Assembly (NCBI GenBank): GCA_027490995.1
Contig: JAIXWY010000003.1
Location: forward strand, 665,682 to 729,681
DNA: 64,000 bases
From: Opitutaceae bacterium
GTDB taxonomy: Bacteria > Verrucomicrobiota > Verrucomicrobiia > Opitutales > Opitutaceae
Direction: 5' to 3'
The position numbers and the translations under genes were made by a program. The notes under the pieces were generated by a model. The model ran no database searches. It had not been told where the DNA came from and was given only the letters and a program-made list of their open reading frames with translations. This document shows positions 8,660 through 17,707 of this stretch, piece by piece; positions within the stretch are counted from its first letter, which is position 1; each line of letters starts with the position of its first letter.

Positions 8660-9358
8660 GTGAAAGTCGCCTTCATCAGCGGAACGAGCATCGTCCATTC
8701 CACGCTCTTCGCGTCCTGGGAAGTCGCGAGTCTGCGCACCGCGTATGGCGTCGTGACGTACAAGCGGCAGGGGGAGTTTATCCTCATCAATCGCCACGGC
8801 TACGGCTTCCCACTGCCGCCGCACGCGATCAATTATCGGGCGAATATCCGCGCCCTCGCTGATCTCGGCTACACCGATGTGGTCTCGTTCAATTCCGTCG
8901 GTTCCCTCCGGGCGGATGTACCACCGGGGTCGCTCATTTCGTGCTCGGACTACGTGAATATCCAGAGTCCGCCGCAGACTTTCTTCGACGAGGAACTGCG
9001 CGGCGGTGCGCCGGGCATCGCGAATAATCTCGTGCCGCAGATCGTCGCCGGTCTCGCGCCCGCCCATGTGGTACGCATGGGTCTCACCTACGTGCAGATG
9101 CGCGGGCCACGTTTTGAGACGCGCGCCGAGATCGCGATCATCCGCCACTGGGGCGATGTGGTCGGCATGACCGCGGCGCACGAGGCCGATCTCTGCTCCG
9201 AGATCGGTCTCCGCTACAACAGCCTCGGGATCGTCGACAATTACGCCAATGGTCTGGAGGGGGCCGCGATCGACTTCACGGTCTTCAAGGACCTCGTCCG
9301 CCAGAATCAGCAGACCGTGAACGGCGTATTCCAGCGTTTGCTGGAGTTGCTCCGCTGA
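8660..9358 (+). CDS. MTAP-type purine nucleoside phosphorylase
   Basis: A 232-residue member of the PNP/MTAP phosphorylase family, which cleaves methylthioadenosine or a related purine nucleoside with phosphate for salvage. Family marks are VAFISGTSIVHS at the N-terminus, NYRANIRALADLG, FNSVGSLRADVPPGS, the substrate-pocket PRFETRAEI (MTAP: PRFSSRAE) and VVGMTAAHEADLCSEIGL with the conserved MT-x-x-E-A-x-L pattern. The GTG at 8660 gives the best N-terminus. The open frame extends far upstream but there overlaps ruvB in another frame and is not family-like. At 232 residues it is shorter than human MTAP (about 280). Specificity for methylthioadenosine versus methylthioinosine cannot be read from sequence alone. 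Confidence 0.85.
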   Translation: MKVAFISGTSIVHSTLFASWEVASLRTAYGVVTYKRQGEFILINRHGYGFPLPPHAINYRANIRALADLGYTDVVSFNSVGSLRADVPPGSLISCSDYVNIQSPPQTFFDEELRGGAPGIANNLVPQIVAGLAPAHVVRMGLTYVQMRGPRFETRAEIAIIRHWGDVVGMTAAHEADLCSEIGLRYNSLGIVDNYANGLEGAAIDFTVFKDLVRQNQQTVNGVFQRLLELLR

Positions 9359-9385
9359 AGAGGCGGTGAACCGGGCGGTGGCTGA

Positions 9386-9427
9386 CTCCCTCGCGACGCG
9401 TGGGACCGGAGGCCCACGAAGAGGGAG
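9386..9427. terminator. Hairpin between convergent genes, possible terminator
   Basis: Nested inverted repeats CTCCCTC/GAGGGAG and CGTGGG/CCCACG form a broken stem in the 105-bp gap between the convergent phosphorylase and YggU genes. No T-run follows on either strand, so it is weak as an intrinsic terminator. Confidence 0.4.
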
Positions 9428-9463
9428 GCGCCGCGGTGTTGCTTGCGGTTGCGCCGCCGAGGG

Positions 9464-9736
9464 TCAGGCGGGCGGCAGACGGCGGAGCAACTCGGCTTCG
9501 TCGAGGCCGGTGATCGCGAACGTCTTCTGGCGCGACGTTTCGCCTGCGATGAGGGTCACCTGACGTCGGGGCAGGCCGAGGTGGTCGGCCAGAAACTCCG
9601 CCAGCGCCGCGTTCGCGCGCCCCTCGATCGCGGGAGCACGGGTGCGGATTTTCAGCGCTCCAGCGTGCCAACCGACCAGCTCGTCGCGCCCGGCATTGGG
9701 CAGGGCCTTGATGTTCAGGCGGACCGGCGCGGTCAT
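9464..9736 (-). CDS. DUF167 / YggU family protein
   Basis: A 90-residue protein with the DUF167 core: VRLNIKALPNAGRDELVGW, then LKIRTRAPAIEGRANAALAEFLA and VTLIAGETSRQKTFAI. These match the alpha/beta YggU fold (small domain of unknown function, widespread in bacteria and archaea). The ATG at 9736 gives MTAPVRLNIKA; an upstream extension to 9805 overlaps the end of the PLP-enzyme gene and is not conserved. It lies 25 bp downstream of the PLP-enzyme stop on the same strand, so it is probably cotranscribed with it. Confidence 0.85.
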   Translation of the reverse strand: MTAPVRLNIKALPNAGRDELVGWHAGALKIRTRAPAIEGRANAALAEFLADHLGLPRRQVTLIAGETSRQKTFAITGLDEAELLRRLPPA

Positions 9737-9761
9737 CACGGAGGCTCGGACCGGCGGTACC

Positions 9762-11258
9762 TCAGGCGTCGAGGGCATCGCGCAGGGCGGCGATGATCTC
9801 CGCAACGGGCTCGCAGCCGACTGACAGCCGGAGCAGGTCTGGACTCAGGCCGTGGGCGGCCAGCGTGGCTCGTCCGGTCTCCGACGTGACCAAGTCGTAG
9901 TGAGCGAGGTAGATGAAGGGGCAGATCAGGGACGTCCGCATCCCGAAACTTGGACCCTTGGGTAGCGTGAGACGGTCGTAGAAGCGGGCGAGCGAGCCGC
10001 GGACCGTGAAGCTGATCATGCTGCCGGTCGAGGCGGGCGTGCGCGCAAGGCGCAGGTAGTGGTCGCGTGAGCGTGGCTGGAGCGACCAGAATAGCGTGTC
10101 GACCCGCGGGTGGTGCCGGAGAAACTCCACGACCTCGGAGGCGGCGGCGTTACCTGCGGCGACGACGGCTTCGGTGTCGCCGATTTGTGCGGCGAGGCGG
10201 GCCAGATCCCGGTCGTGCACGGGCTCAAGCTCCGCAGCGATGGCGGCGCGCAGGGCGGCCGCGTCGGGCGTTGATGGGTTAATCGCCAGAGCGCCCGCCA
10301 GCACGTCGCCTTCGCTGGCCGTGTACTTGGTCAGGGAATTCACCACGATGTCGGCGTGGGGCAGGACCGCGAGGTTGACGGGCGAGGCGATGCTCGGGTC
10401 GACGATGAGCAGGACCCCGTGGTCCCGGCAGAGCTGGTGGACCGCGATCAGATCAGGAGTCTGAATCAGCGGATTCGTCGGGACCTCGGTGATGATCCCG
10501 GCGATCTCGTGGCCCCGGGACGCGAAGACCGCGCGGAGGTGATCGAGGGCGAAGACATCGCCGAGCACGAGGGGCGGGATCCCTGGGTTGAACTTCTGCA
10601 GGAGGGCGATGGTGTCGAGGTAGAGCCAGCCCAGCTGGATCCAAAGTCGTCGTCCGCGGGAGGCCTGAAGCGTGGAGGCGGCGTGGAAGGCGGCCCACAT
10701 CGCGTTCATGCCGCAGTTGGCGATGAACAGATCGGCTCCGGCCGCCGGGGCAAAGACGCGCCGTAGGTAGCGATGCACCTCGGCATGGGCGTCACCCGTG
10801 AAGAGTACCTCCGGGGCCGGAGCGGGGCGCTGTCCCTGACGCACGAGAAAATCTTCGGCGGCGCGGCTGGAGGCGAGTCGACCGCAGTGCTGGAGCCAGA
10901 GCTTCGCGCGGCCGTGGGTGTCGGCGTTCGTGGGAAAGGCGACGCCGTGGAAACCGTCGAGCGACAGCACCTCGGCTGGCGCCGGTGCGAGCCACGCGCG
11001 GAGAGCGGCGGCGGCCCGTGCGCTGGCGGTGGGCCAGAACTGGTGATCGCGGCGGCCGGCGTTGGCCAGCATCACGTGGCCAGCCTGGCGGAGAAACGGA
11101 TGTTGGACAAACCGGGGGTAACCCGACGTCAGGTATTGGGTGATCGCGGGATCCTTCTCTTCGTAGCCGACCACGTCCCGCATGGTCGGCAGGCTGCACG
11201 AGACGCTGTGGGCGCCTGGTGGAATCGGCTGGCCGAGAGGGATCGCGGTGAAGGGCAT
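9762..11258 (-). CDS. Cys/Met-metabolism PLP-dependent enzyme (cystathionine gamma-synthase-like)
   Basis: A 498-residue fold-type I PLP enzyme. The Schiff-base Lys is in VNSLTKYTASEGDVLAGAL (about residue 309), preceded by LLIVDPSIASPVNL (the PLP-binding Asp) and EVPTNPLIQTPDL. FIANCGMNAMWAAFH takes the place of the usual SSGMAAI phosphate-binding turn, and LLRLSVGCEPVAEIIAALRDAL is the classical C-terminal signature. Family enzymes handle cystathionine, homocysteine or methionine. The protein is about 100 residues longer than standard MetB/MetC, with an extra N-terminal domain (residues 1-130), so the exact reaction is uncertain. Upstream, the divergent mutarotase-like gene begins 113 bp away. 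Confidence 0.85.
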   Translation of the reverse strand: MPFTAIPLGQPIPPGAHSVSCSLPTMRDVVGYEEKDPAITQYLTSGYPRFVQHPFLRQAGHVMLANAGRRDHQFWPTASARAAAALRAWLAPAPAEVLSLDGFHGVAFPTNADTHGRAKLWLQHCGRLASSRAAEDFLVRQGQRPAPAPEVLFTGDAHAEVHRYLRRVFAPAAGADLFIANCGMNAMWAAFHAASTLQASRGRRLWIQLGWLYLDTIALLQKFNPGIPPLVLGDVFALDHLRAVFASRGHEIAGIITEVPTNPLIQTPDLIAVHQLCRDHGVLLIVDPSIASPVNLAVLPHADIVVNSLTKYTASEGDVLAGALAINPSTPDAAALRAAIAAELEPVHDRDLARLAAQIGDTEAVVAAGNAAASEVVEFLRHHPRVDTLFWSLQPRSRDHYLRLARTPASTGSMISFTVRGSLARFYDRLTLPKGPSFGMRTSLICPFIYLAHYDLVTSETGRATLAAHGLSPDLLRLSVGCEPVAEIIAALRDALDA

Positions 11259-11371
11259 GACGGGTCGGGGACTCTCGTCGTCGCCGGCGGCGCTGGCAAC
11301 ACCGCGTTGGTCGGGGGAGTGGCGAGCGCACGGTTGACCCCGGGGGCCGGCGGCGGTGTCGTGGAGACCTT

Positions 11372-12517
11372 ATGAAGCCGATCCTGGAGACCCACCTTGG
11401 CCAGCCTGGCTGGCGCTTGCGCAATCGACAGGTTGACCTGCGGCTGACCCGCACGGCGGGCATGCTGGGGCCGGTGACCTTCCGGTTGCCCGATGGCCGC
11501 AAGGTCGCGCCCTTTGCGGTGGCACCGTGGGCGACCGAGAAGCTGCCCCCAGGTACGCCGCAGATCCTCGCGGCTCTGCGTGGAGACTTCTTTTGCGCGC
11601 CCTTCGGGGGTAACGGAACGGCGGTCGCTGGCGAGAAACACCCCCCACACGGTGAGTCGGCGAACGCGGACTGGACCCTTGCGGCGGTGACCTCCGCGGG
11701 CGATGCACACACCCTGCACGCGCATCTCACGACCCGTGTGCGTCGGGGGCGGATCGACAAGCGGCTCACGGTGCGCGACGACCATGTGGCCGTGTACTGC
11801 GAGCACATCGTCTCAGGCATGAGCGGCACGATGCCGCTGGGAACGCACCCCTGTTTCCGCTTTCCGGATGGCGAGGGTTCCGCGCGCATCTCGGTCGGCG
11901 GATGGAGTTGGGGACAGGTGCTTCCAGTTCCGCTGGAATTGCCTGCGGGGCGGGGCTATTCGGCGCTAAAGCCGGGAGCGCGCTTCCGGCGGCTGGATCG
12001 CGTGCCCCTGGCCGCGGGGGGATTCGCGGATTTGACCCACACTCCGGCGCGCCGTGGTTTCGAGGACCTGGTGATGTTGATGGGCTCGGGCAAAGGTGAA
12101 TTCGGCTGGAGTGCGATCACCTACTCCGAGGAGCGTTACTGTGTGCTGCAGATCAAGGATCCGCAGGTCCTCCGGCACACGATCCTGTGGCATTCCAACG
12201 GCGGGCGCCATTATCCCCCGTGGAACGGTCGCCATGTGGATGTTCTCGGCATGGAGGAAGTCACCTCCTATTTCCACTTCGGCCTCGCGGAGTCGGTTCG
12301 GGCCAACTCACTGCGCCGCGAGGGTTTGCCAACGGCAGTACGCCTCGATCGCCGGCGGCCCCTACGGGTCGCACACGTCTTCGCCGCAGTGGCGGTACCC
12401 CGGGGGTTCGACCGGGTGGCGGAGGTCCGGGCCATTCGCGGCGGGGTAGAAGTAGTCTCCGCCAACGGACGCACGGCCCGCGCTCCGCTGGACCTTGCGT
12501 TTGTGCGATCGAGCTGA
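11372..12517 (+). CDS. Galactose-mutarotase-fold protein (aldose epimerase-like), function unknown
   Basis: A 381-residue protein with motifs of the galactose mutarotase-like superfamily: KRLTVRDDHVAVYCEHIVSG, MPLGTHPCFRFPDG (the catalytic-type His in THPCF) and LWHSNGGRHYPPWNGRHVDVLGMEEVTSYF, close to the E-V-T end motif of such proteins. It may bind a sugar or act on a hexose, but the substrate is not evident. It has no signal peptide, so a cytoplasmic location is likely. The start ATG at 11372 is clean. It is divergent from the PLP-enzyme gene and followed 53 bp later by the DUF3299 gene. Confidence 0.7.
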   Translation: MKPILETHLGQPGWRLRNRQVDLRLTRTAGMLGPVTFRLPDGRKVAPFAVAPWATEKLPPGTPQILAALRGDFFCAPFGGNGTAVAGEKHPPHGESANADWTLAAVTSAGDAHTLHAHLTTRVRRGRIDKRLTVRDDHVAVYCEHIVSGMSGTMPLGTHPCFRFPDGEGSARISVGGWSWGQVLPVPLELPAGRGYSALKPGARFRRLDRVPLAAGGFADLTHTPARRGFEDLVMLMGSGKGEFGWSAITYSEERYCVLQIKDPQVLRHTILWHSNGGRHYPPWNGRHVDVLGMEEVTSYFHFGLAESVRANSLRREGLPTAVRLDRRRPLRVAHVFAAVAVPRGFDRVAEVRAIRGGVEVVSANGRTARAPLDLAFVRSS

Positions 12518-12570
12518 GTGGCCGCACTGTGTTTTTGACGGACGCGAAAAGCTGTGGCATGATGTTGGCA

Positions 12571-13113
12571 ATGAGTTCTCGGATCCCCCGCGTTGCGGCT
12601 TGGTTGGTCGCGTGTGTGTTGGTGCTGGGTACGGTGCACCGGGGCGTGGCTTCTCCCGCCCCGACGGCCCCGAAGGGACCGCTGGAAGAGGAGAACGGCT
12701 ACGTCAAATTGGGCTTCGATCGCCTCGCGAGCTATACGTTCAAAGTGCCGGCGTTCGATCCGGCGGCCAATCCCGGTCTGCAGCCGCCCACGGGCGAGGA
12801 GCAGATTCCAGCGTGGCTCAAGGAACTGAGTGGCCGCAAGGTGCGCCTGACCGGGTTCATGCTTCCCCTGAAGATGGAGAAGGGGAAAGTCATCGAGTTT
12901 CTCCTCCTCAGCGATCCCATGATGTGCTGTTTCGGCGCAGTGCCGGACATGAATCAATGGGTCGTGGTCCGCTTCACGGATGGGGTGCGCCCGATTCAGG
13001 ACGTCCCGCTCGATTTCTATGGGCAGCTCAAAGTCGGCGCCATGTTCGAGAACGGTTACATGACCGGGATCTACTCGCTCGAAGGCGAGAAGATGGGCGA
13101 CTTCAAAGGCTGA
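12571..13113 (+). CDS. Secreted DUF3299 domain protein
   Basis: A 180-residue exported protein. The N-terminus RIPRVAAWLVACVLVLGTVHRGVASP is a signal peptide, and the mature part contains FDRLASYTF, IPAWLKELSGRKVRLTGFMLPL, FLLLSDPMMCCFGAVPDMNQWVVV and PLDFYGQLKVG, the diagnostic DUF3299 blocks. The function of this family is not established. The neighbouring Cys pair in PMMCCFG is conserved in family members and could bind a metal, which is inference. In-frame ATGs at 12559 and 12562 would add three or four residues; I chose 12571 for the most typical signal peptide. Confidence 0.85.
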   Translation: MSSRIPRVAAWLVACVLVLGTVHRGVASPAPTAPKGPLEEENGYVKLGFDRLASYTFKVPAFDPAANPGLQPPTGEEQIPAWLKELSGRKVRLTGFMLPLKMEKGKVIEFLLLSDPMMCCFGAVPDMNQWVVVRFTDGVRPIQDVPLDFYGQLKVGAMFENGYMTGIYSLEGEKMGDFKG

Positions 13114-13211
13114 GCGCGGCGGCGCGTGCTGGCGGCGAGGCGTTGTCCCGGTTGCCGCGTAAAGGTCGGAGGGGCATTTCCGTCTCGGAAGCCGCAGTGA
13201 CGCGGGTCCGA

Positions 13212-13664
13212 TCAGCGCGAGATATCGTGCTGCGTCAGAACCTTGAACCCGCGGAGCGAAAGCGCTTGGGCGGCGACATCCGTGTCCTCGACGTTCAGCG
13301 CGATCACGGTGTGGTCGGCGGGTTGCCGCATGAAGCTGTAGACGTAGTGGACGTTGATTTCGGCTTCGAGCAGCGCGGCGAGGACGGCACGGAGATCGCC
13401 TTCGGCCATCAGCTCCACGGCGAGCACGTCGCTTTCGCGATAAGGAAAATCGTTATTGATCATCAGCTCCCGCGCCCGATCGGGATCGTCGACGATCAGC
13501 CGGACGATCGCGCTGTCGGTCGTGTCGAGCACGGTCAGAGCGATGACGTGGACCTGGTTCTCCGCAAAGAGTGTGGTCAGGTCATAGAGACGGCCCACCC
13601 GGTTCTCGGCGAAGACCGAGAACTGTTTCACAGGGTCGGTAGCGTGGGCGGTGGAGGGAGGCAT
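13212..13664 (-). CDS. Tandem ACT-domain protein
   Basis: A 150-residue protein consisting of two ACT domains: residues 12-80 (VKQFSVFAENRVGRLYDLTTLFAENQVHVIAL) and 83-150 (AVELMAEGDLRAVLAALLEAEINVHYVYSFM). ACT domains bind amino acids and act as allosteric sensors. No catalytic domain is attached, so it is probably a free-standing regulatory subunit or sensor. The opening residues MPPSTAHATD are family-unlike, so a later start cannot be excluded. The gene converges on the DUF3299 gene, with 98 bp between stops. Confidence 0.85.
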   Translation of the reverse strand: MPPSTAHATDPVKQFSVFAENRVGRLYDLTTLFAENQVHVIALTVLDTTDSAIVRLIVDDPDRARELMINNDFPYRESDVLAVELMAEGDLRAVLAALLEAEINVHYVYSFMRQPADHTVIALNVEDTDVAAQALSLRGFKVLTQHDISR

Positions 13665-13962
13665 AGCAGCAATCCATCCTTAGGCCCTGCCGGTCGCGGG
13701 GTCAATGTCTGGGCCGTGCGTGCCGGCCCCGGGGCCGGCACGCAGGTGGGTGGACCGGGTGCCCTCGGGCGGGATGACACGGAGCCCCGATCCGGGAGAG
13801 GCGGCGCTGCGTCAGAGTGACGGCGCGGCGCGGTGGCGTCGCCGCTGTCCGGACGGCGGCGGATCTCGGCAGCCGACCGCGCCACCGCGTGGTCGGCTGC
13901 CCGCACTGCGGGCCCGACGACTGTAGCGTCAGGCCCGCGATGCGGATTTCCAGCCGCGGGGA
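13665..13962. repeat. Intergenic region packed with perfect palindromes
   Basis: This gap, downstream of the TonB receptor gene and upstream of the ACT gene, contains no convincing ORF. It holds a perfect 26-bp palindrome at 13718-13743 (GCGTGCCGGCCCC and its complement). An 11-bp stem with a 12-nt loop lies at 13868-13901 (GGCAGCCGACC / GGTCGGCTGCC), directly followed by a smaller CCCGC/GCGGG hairpin. No T-run is present. The palindromes may act as transcription-end or mRNA-stability structures. Confidence 0.6.
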
Positions 13963-16900
13963 TTAGAGATCGAAGCTCGCGCTGAGGATGATGCGGCGCG
14001 GGTCGATGATGCGCCACGCGTAGATCGATCCATCGGGGTTGGCGCCGACCGCCTGAAGCCGTCCGTCTTCGAAGAGATTACGGACGTTGAACTGGAGGCT
14101 GCCGCGCACCTTGTTTTCGAAGAGACGGAACCGATAGCTGGCGGAAACATCGTAGTAGGCGCGGGCCGGATCCCAGATCGGGCGCTTGGGATCGAGTTCA
14201 AGAATCACGCCGTTGAACGTTCCGGGCAGGGTGGACGGAGCGGCCCCGTAGAAGCCGATGGAGCCCTGGTCTTCCCAGCGAACGGCACCGCCGACGCCGA
14301 AGCCCTTGAGCCGGCCCTCGGTGAAGTTGTAGTTCGTGATGACGCTCCAGCGATATTCGCGGACCTGCGTACGGGGCTTGCCGACGTTGGCTACGCCGAA
14401 CAAGTAGGGCGACAGCAGCCCGTTGTAGTAGGCGGTTTCCGGAGAGTCGCCGCCGGCGGCGGGCACCGTGGTCCACCACAGCCGGCCACTGTCGTCCTTG
14501 GCGGTGGTCCACACCGGGAGGCGGGATTGCCAGTAGTCGAACTGCTCCGAGCCGATGGCCGCGTCGATCGCTTCCTGCTGCGCGCCGGTGAACTTGATGC
14601 GCCAGTTGGGAGTCGGGTTGTAGGTGACCTCCAGCTCGTAGCCGCGGGAGATCACGTCGGAGAGGCCGTTGGTCTGCGGCTGGCCGTTACCGGCGGCGAG
14701 GAAGACGGACATCCAGTCGTCGGTCACGCCCATGATCTTGGCCACGGACGAGGCGGATTGCTGCGCGGTTGGGGTGATGCCCTGAGCGGCGAAGCGCTGA
14801 TTGGAGAGTGCGAGGGCCCAGGGATAGAAGCCGTTATTGTCGCGGAGCCCGTTGTTCTCCGGGCGGCCCTCGAGGCGGAACGTGCGGTTGCCGAGGGTTC
14901 CGATTTCGCCTGCGCGGGAGCCGTCCTCGCGGGTCTCGTACTTGTTCAGCTTGACGAAGAGCTTGTTGTTGAGGGCGGCGAAGCTGAGCCCGTAGTCCTC
15001 GCCTTCGCCCTTCGCGTTCGGGAGCACTCCCTTCAGGTCCATGGAGTAGCGCACGACCTGCGGGAAGAAGCTGTCGGAGCGGTTGTAATGCAGGTTCAGC
15101 CAGCGCAACGGCTTGGCGACGGCGCCGTATGTGGTGGTGTCGCCGCGCTGCGAGGCGCGGGTGGCGTCGCCGAGGGGGCCGGTGGCGTTCTCGGTCCAAG
15201 CGCCCCAGGTGGCGTAGTTGGTGTATTCGACGAGTCCGGTGGCGGGATTGACGGCGGCGGCGGCCGAGGTGCGCTCGCGGCGGCGGTCGCGGCGCCATCC
15301 GACGGTGCCGATGAGGCGATCGCTGAACAGGTAGCTCTGGCCGGTGAGGCTGAGCGTGCGCAGTTCGCTGCGGTTACGGCTCGTGCCGACGCGGCCCAGT
15401 TCGTCGAGCGTGGTCGGCTCCGTGACCCACTGGCGGGTGAGGTTGTTGTACCAGTTGAGGGGATAGGTGCCGCTGATGTTGCGGATCGGGGATGGACCGT
15501 AGTCGATGTTCTGACCTTGGGCATCACCGACGTAGAAGCGCTGGGCGGCCTGATTGCCGCCGACGCGATTGGCGGCGTTGACCCACGGGTGGTTGCTCGA
15601 GACCCACTGGCCGGTGGTGTAGGCCTCGGTGTCGGTCAGCGTGCGGGAGAAGTGGGCATTCAGGCGCTGGTTGCCGATCCAGGAAAGCCAGCGCGGGAGA
15701 TCCTTGGGGGTGTACTGGTAGGCGATGTCGCCGTTGGCGATGTCGTTGGTCTCCGGATTGACGTTGGCGAACGGGGCCGGGGATTCGATGAACGGGCGGA
15801 GAAAGTTCGGATTGTTGCGGCCGTCGAGGAGCTTCGAGTTGATGTCGACGTAGAGCACGGTGTCCGTGTTATCGATCAGGCTGGAGGTGCGGCGGGAGAA
15901 CTCCTGACGAAACCAACCCCCGCGGGTGGCGAGGAGGTGGGACGAGGTGTTGATGAGAATCTGCTCGCCTTCGACGCGCCACGTGTCGGCGGTGTCTTCT
16001 CCCCAGTTCGCGGCGACGGCATTGATCGAGGACCAATCGTACAGGGAACGGTCCGTGATTGACGGCGCGAAGAACAGCGGGAACGGGTTGGCCTTGCGCC
16101 GCATGATGTCCGTGCCGGTCAGGAGGTAGCGGACATTGCTGTTGTTGGTGAACGGGGAAGGCGTGCCGGTCGTGATGTTGTTGGCCGTGCGGTTCTGGGT
16201 GAAGAACTGGACACCGCCGTTGTCGATCCAGGCGGTGAGTCGACCGTATCCGGTGCTGCCGGTCATCAGACCCGGGGGCAGAAGGACGTTTTCGTTGGTG
16301 ACCGGGAACGGCCCGACCGTGCGGCCGTCGGCGTAGCTTACGATCTGAGTCGTGGGATCCCACGTCGGGCGGCCGGTGGCGCGCCACTCGGAAACGCCAT
16401 CGCGCGGTGTGAGAGAGTTCGGCCGGCGGTAGCTGTTGTCGTAGCGCTCGAAGGAGGCGGTCAGGGTGGTGTTGCGGAACGGCGTGTACTTCACCGCGCC
16501 GTAGTAGCGCCGGATGTCCTCGTAAGCAGGTTTGCGATCGAAGCCCTTGGACTCGTCCACGGCCGCGAAGCGGACCGCGAGGCGGTTGGCGAGGATCTGG
16601 CGGTTGACATCGAGGCTGACGCGGTGGCCGCTGGCGTCGTCCACGCGGAAGGTGGTGGAGGCCGAGTTGCGCGTCACGTTCGCCTGGCTGGGTACTAAAT
16701 TGACGGTACCGGCGGCGGCGCCGAGTCCGAAGAGGTTGGAGTTCGGGCCGCGCGAGATCTCGACGGAGTCGAGATTGTACGTGTCCATCGGGATGCGGCT
16801 ATTGCTGGAGAAGTTTCCGATCGCGACATTGACGCCGGACCCGCTGATGGGACTGCCGATACCGCGAATGCGATTGGCGCGCGCGGGGTCGTTGGCGGTA

Positions 16901-17403
16901 CCATCGATGATGCCGCCGTTTCGGTTCGGCGTGAACTGCGTGTAGTTGCCGGTGCCCTCGGTACTCGCCTCGTAAAGGAAGACGTCGTTCAGATCGAGTA
17001 CGGCCGTATCGATCATTTGCTGCTTGGTCACGACGGTGATGGAGGCGCCCAAATCCTCGAGCTTGGTGTTGAGACGGGTGCCCGAGAGGGTATTCGAAGC
17101 CTGATAGCCGCGGTCGTCGGTCGTGACCGTGAAGGGGGACAGGTTCACGACCTCGCTTTCGGCGGCCGCGCCGGCGTTGGATTCAACCGGGGTGGCGCCC
17201 CGCTTTGCTTCATCGGCGCGCTGGCGCTCGAGTTCGTCGGCGTCGAGGCGACCGTTCCGGTTGGTGTCGTAGCGAGCCAGATCCGCGGAGGGGGCGGCGG
17301 AGGCGGTCTGAGCCTGAGCCACGGACGCGGACGTCAGGAGCAAGGCGAGGAGGGTAGGGACAAACGAGCCGACGTAACGACGGCGAGCCAAGGGGGAGTG
17401 CAT
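13963..17403 (-). CDS. TonB-dependent receptor with N-terminal EF-hand
   Basis: A 1146-residue outer-membrane transporter. A signal peptide covers residues 1-32 (RRRYVGSFVPTLLALLLTSASVAQAQ). A canonical EF-hand loop follows at residues 46-57 (DTNRNGRLDADE, with ligands at 1, 3, 5, 9 and 12). A TonB-box-like VVNLSPFTV precedes the plug domain (GTRLNTKLEDLGASITVVTKQQM, then DSVEISRGPNSNLFGLGAAAGTVNLVP). The remainder is a long beta-barrel ending in the aromatic-type terminus IILSASFDL. The ATG at 17403 gives the signal peptide; the frame stays open to 17538 but those residues are not signal-like. The substrate is unknown; large size and family context suggest an oligosaccharide or a chelate. 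The EF-hand before the plug is unusual for the family at large. Confidence 0.92.
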   Translation of the reverse strand: MHSPLARRRYVGSFVPTLLALLLTSASVAQAQTASAAPSADLARYDTNRNGRLDADELERQRADEAKRGATPVESNAGAAAESEVVNLSPFTVTTDDRGYQASNTLSGTRLNTKLEDLGASITVVTKQQMIDTAVLDLNDVFLYEASTEGTGNYTQFTPNRNGGIIDGTANDPARANRIRGIGSPISGSGVNVAIGNFSSNSRIPMDTYNLDSVEISRGPNSNLFGLGAAAGTVNLVPSQANVTRNSASTTFRVDDASGHRVSLDVNRQILANRLAVRFAAVDESKGFDRKPAYEDIRRYYGAVKYTPFRNTTLTASFERYDNSYRRPNSLTPRDGVSEWRATGRPTWDPTTQIVSYADGRTVGPFPVTNENVLLPPGLMTGSTGYGRLTAWIDNGGVQFFTQNRTANNITTGTPSPFTNNSNVRYLLTGTDIMRRKANPFPLFFAPSITDRSLYDWSSINAVAANWGEDTADTWRVEGEQILINTSSHLLATRGGWFRQEFSRRTSSLIDNTDTVLYVDINSKLLDGRNNPNFLRPFIESPAPFANVNPETNDIANGDIAYQYTPKDLPRWLSWIGNQRLNAHFSRTLTDTEAYTTGQWVSSNHPWVNAANRVGGNQAAQRFYVGDAQGQNIDYGPSPIRNISGTYPLNWYNNLTRQWVTEPTTLDELGRVGTSRNRSELRTLSLTGQSYLFSDRLIGTVGWRRDRRRERTSAAAAVNPATGLVEYTNYATWGAWTENATGPLGDATRASQRGDTTTYGAVAKPLRWLNLHYNRSDSFFPQVVRYSMDLKGVLPNAKGEGEDYGLSFAALNNKLFVKLNKYETREDGSRAGEIGTLGNRTFRLEGRPENNGLRDNNGFYPWALALSNQRFAAQGITPTAQQSASSVAKIMGVTDDWMSVFLAAGNGQPQTNGLSDVISRGYELEVTYNPTPNWRIKFTGAQQEAIDAAIGSEQFDYWQSRLPVWTTAKDDSGRLWWTTVPAAGGDSPETAYYNGLLSPYLFGVANVGKPRTQVREYRWSVITNYNFTEGRLKGFGVGGAVRWEDQGSIGFYGAAPSTLPGTFNGVILELDPKRPIWDPARAYYDVSASYRFRLFENKVRGSLQFNVRNLFEDGRLQAVGANPDGSIYAWRIIDPRRIILSASFDL

Positions 17404-17707
17404 GGTTCTTCTAGGTTGCTTGGGGTGCCGACGTAACGGGGTTTCGGCGGGGTTAGACTCATGCAACGCTATCAGTCCGGGCCTGCGTTGGGTAGCGTAG
17501 GGTCGTTCAAAAAGTATACAAAAACGATCAAGGCGCACCGTTTTTTGGGGTGTGACGGGGCGGAAGAGCGCAGCGCGGCCAGACCTGATTCGCTCTGCAA
17601 TCCAGAGGGGCGGTGGTGTAAATCGCTCCGGTTCGCGGACGTGCAGCAGCGGTGGTTGGTATCGCTTTTGGGTTTACCCCTGCGAAGGGTCGCATTCGCA
17701 TGGCGGG

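Noticed and set aside
14527..16062. Plus-strand open frame of 511 codons
   Set aside because: Lies antisense to the TonB receptor body and has a Val/Gly/Ala-rich shadow composition.
17404..17707. Promoter pair in the gap between the EF-hand receptor and the CDF gene
   Set aside because: A TATACT hexamer exists on the minus strand, but no partner -35 has acceptable spacing.
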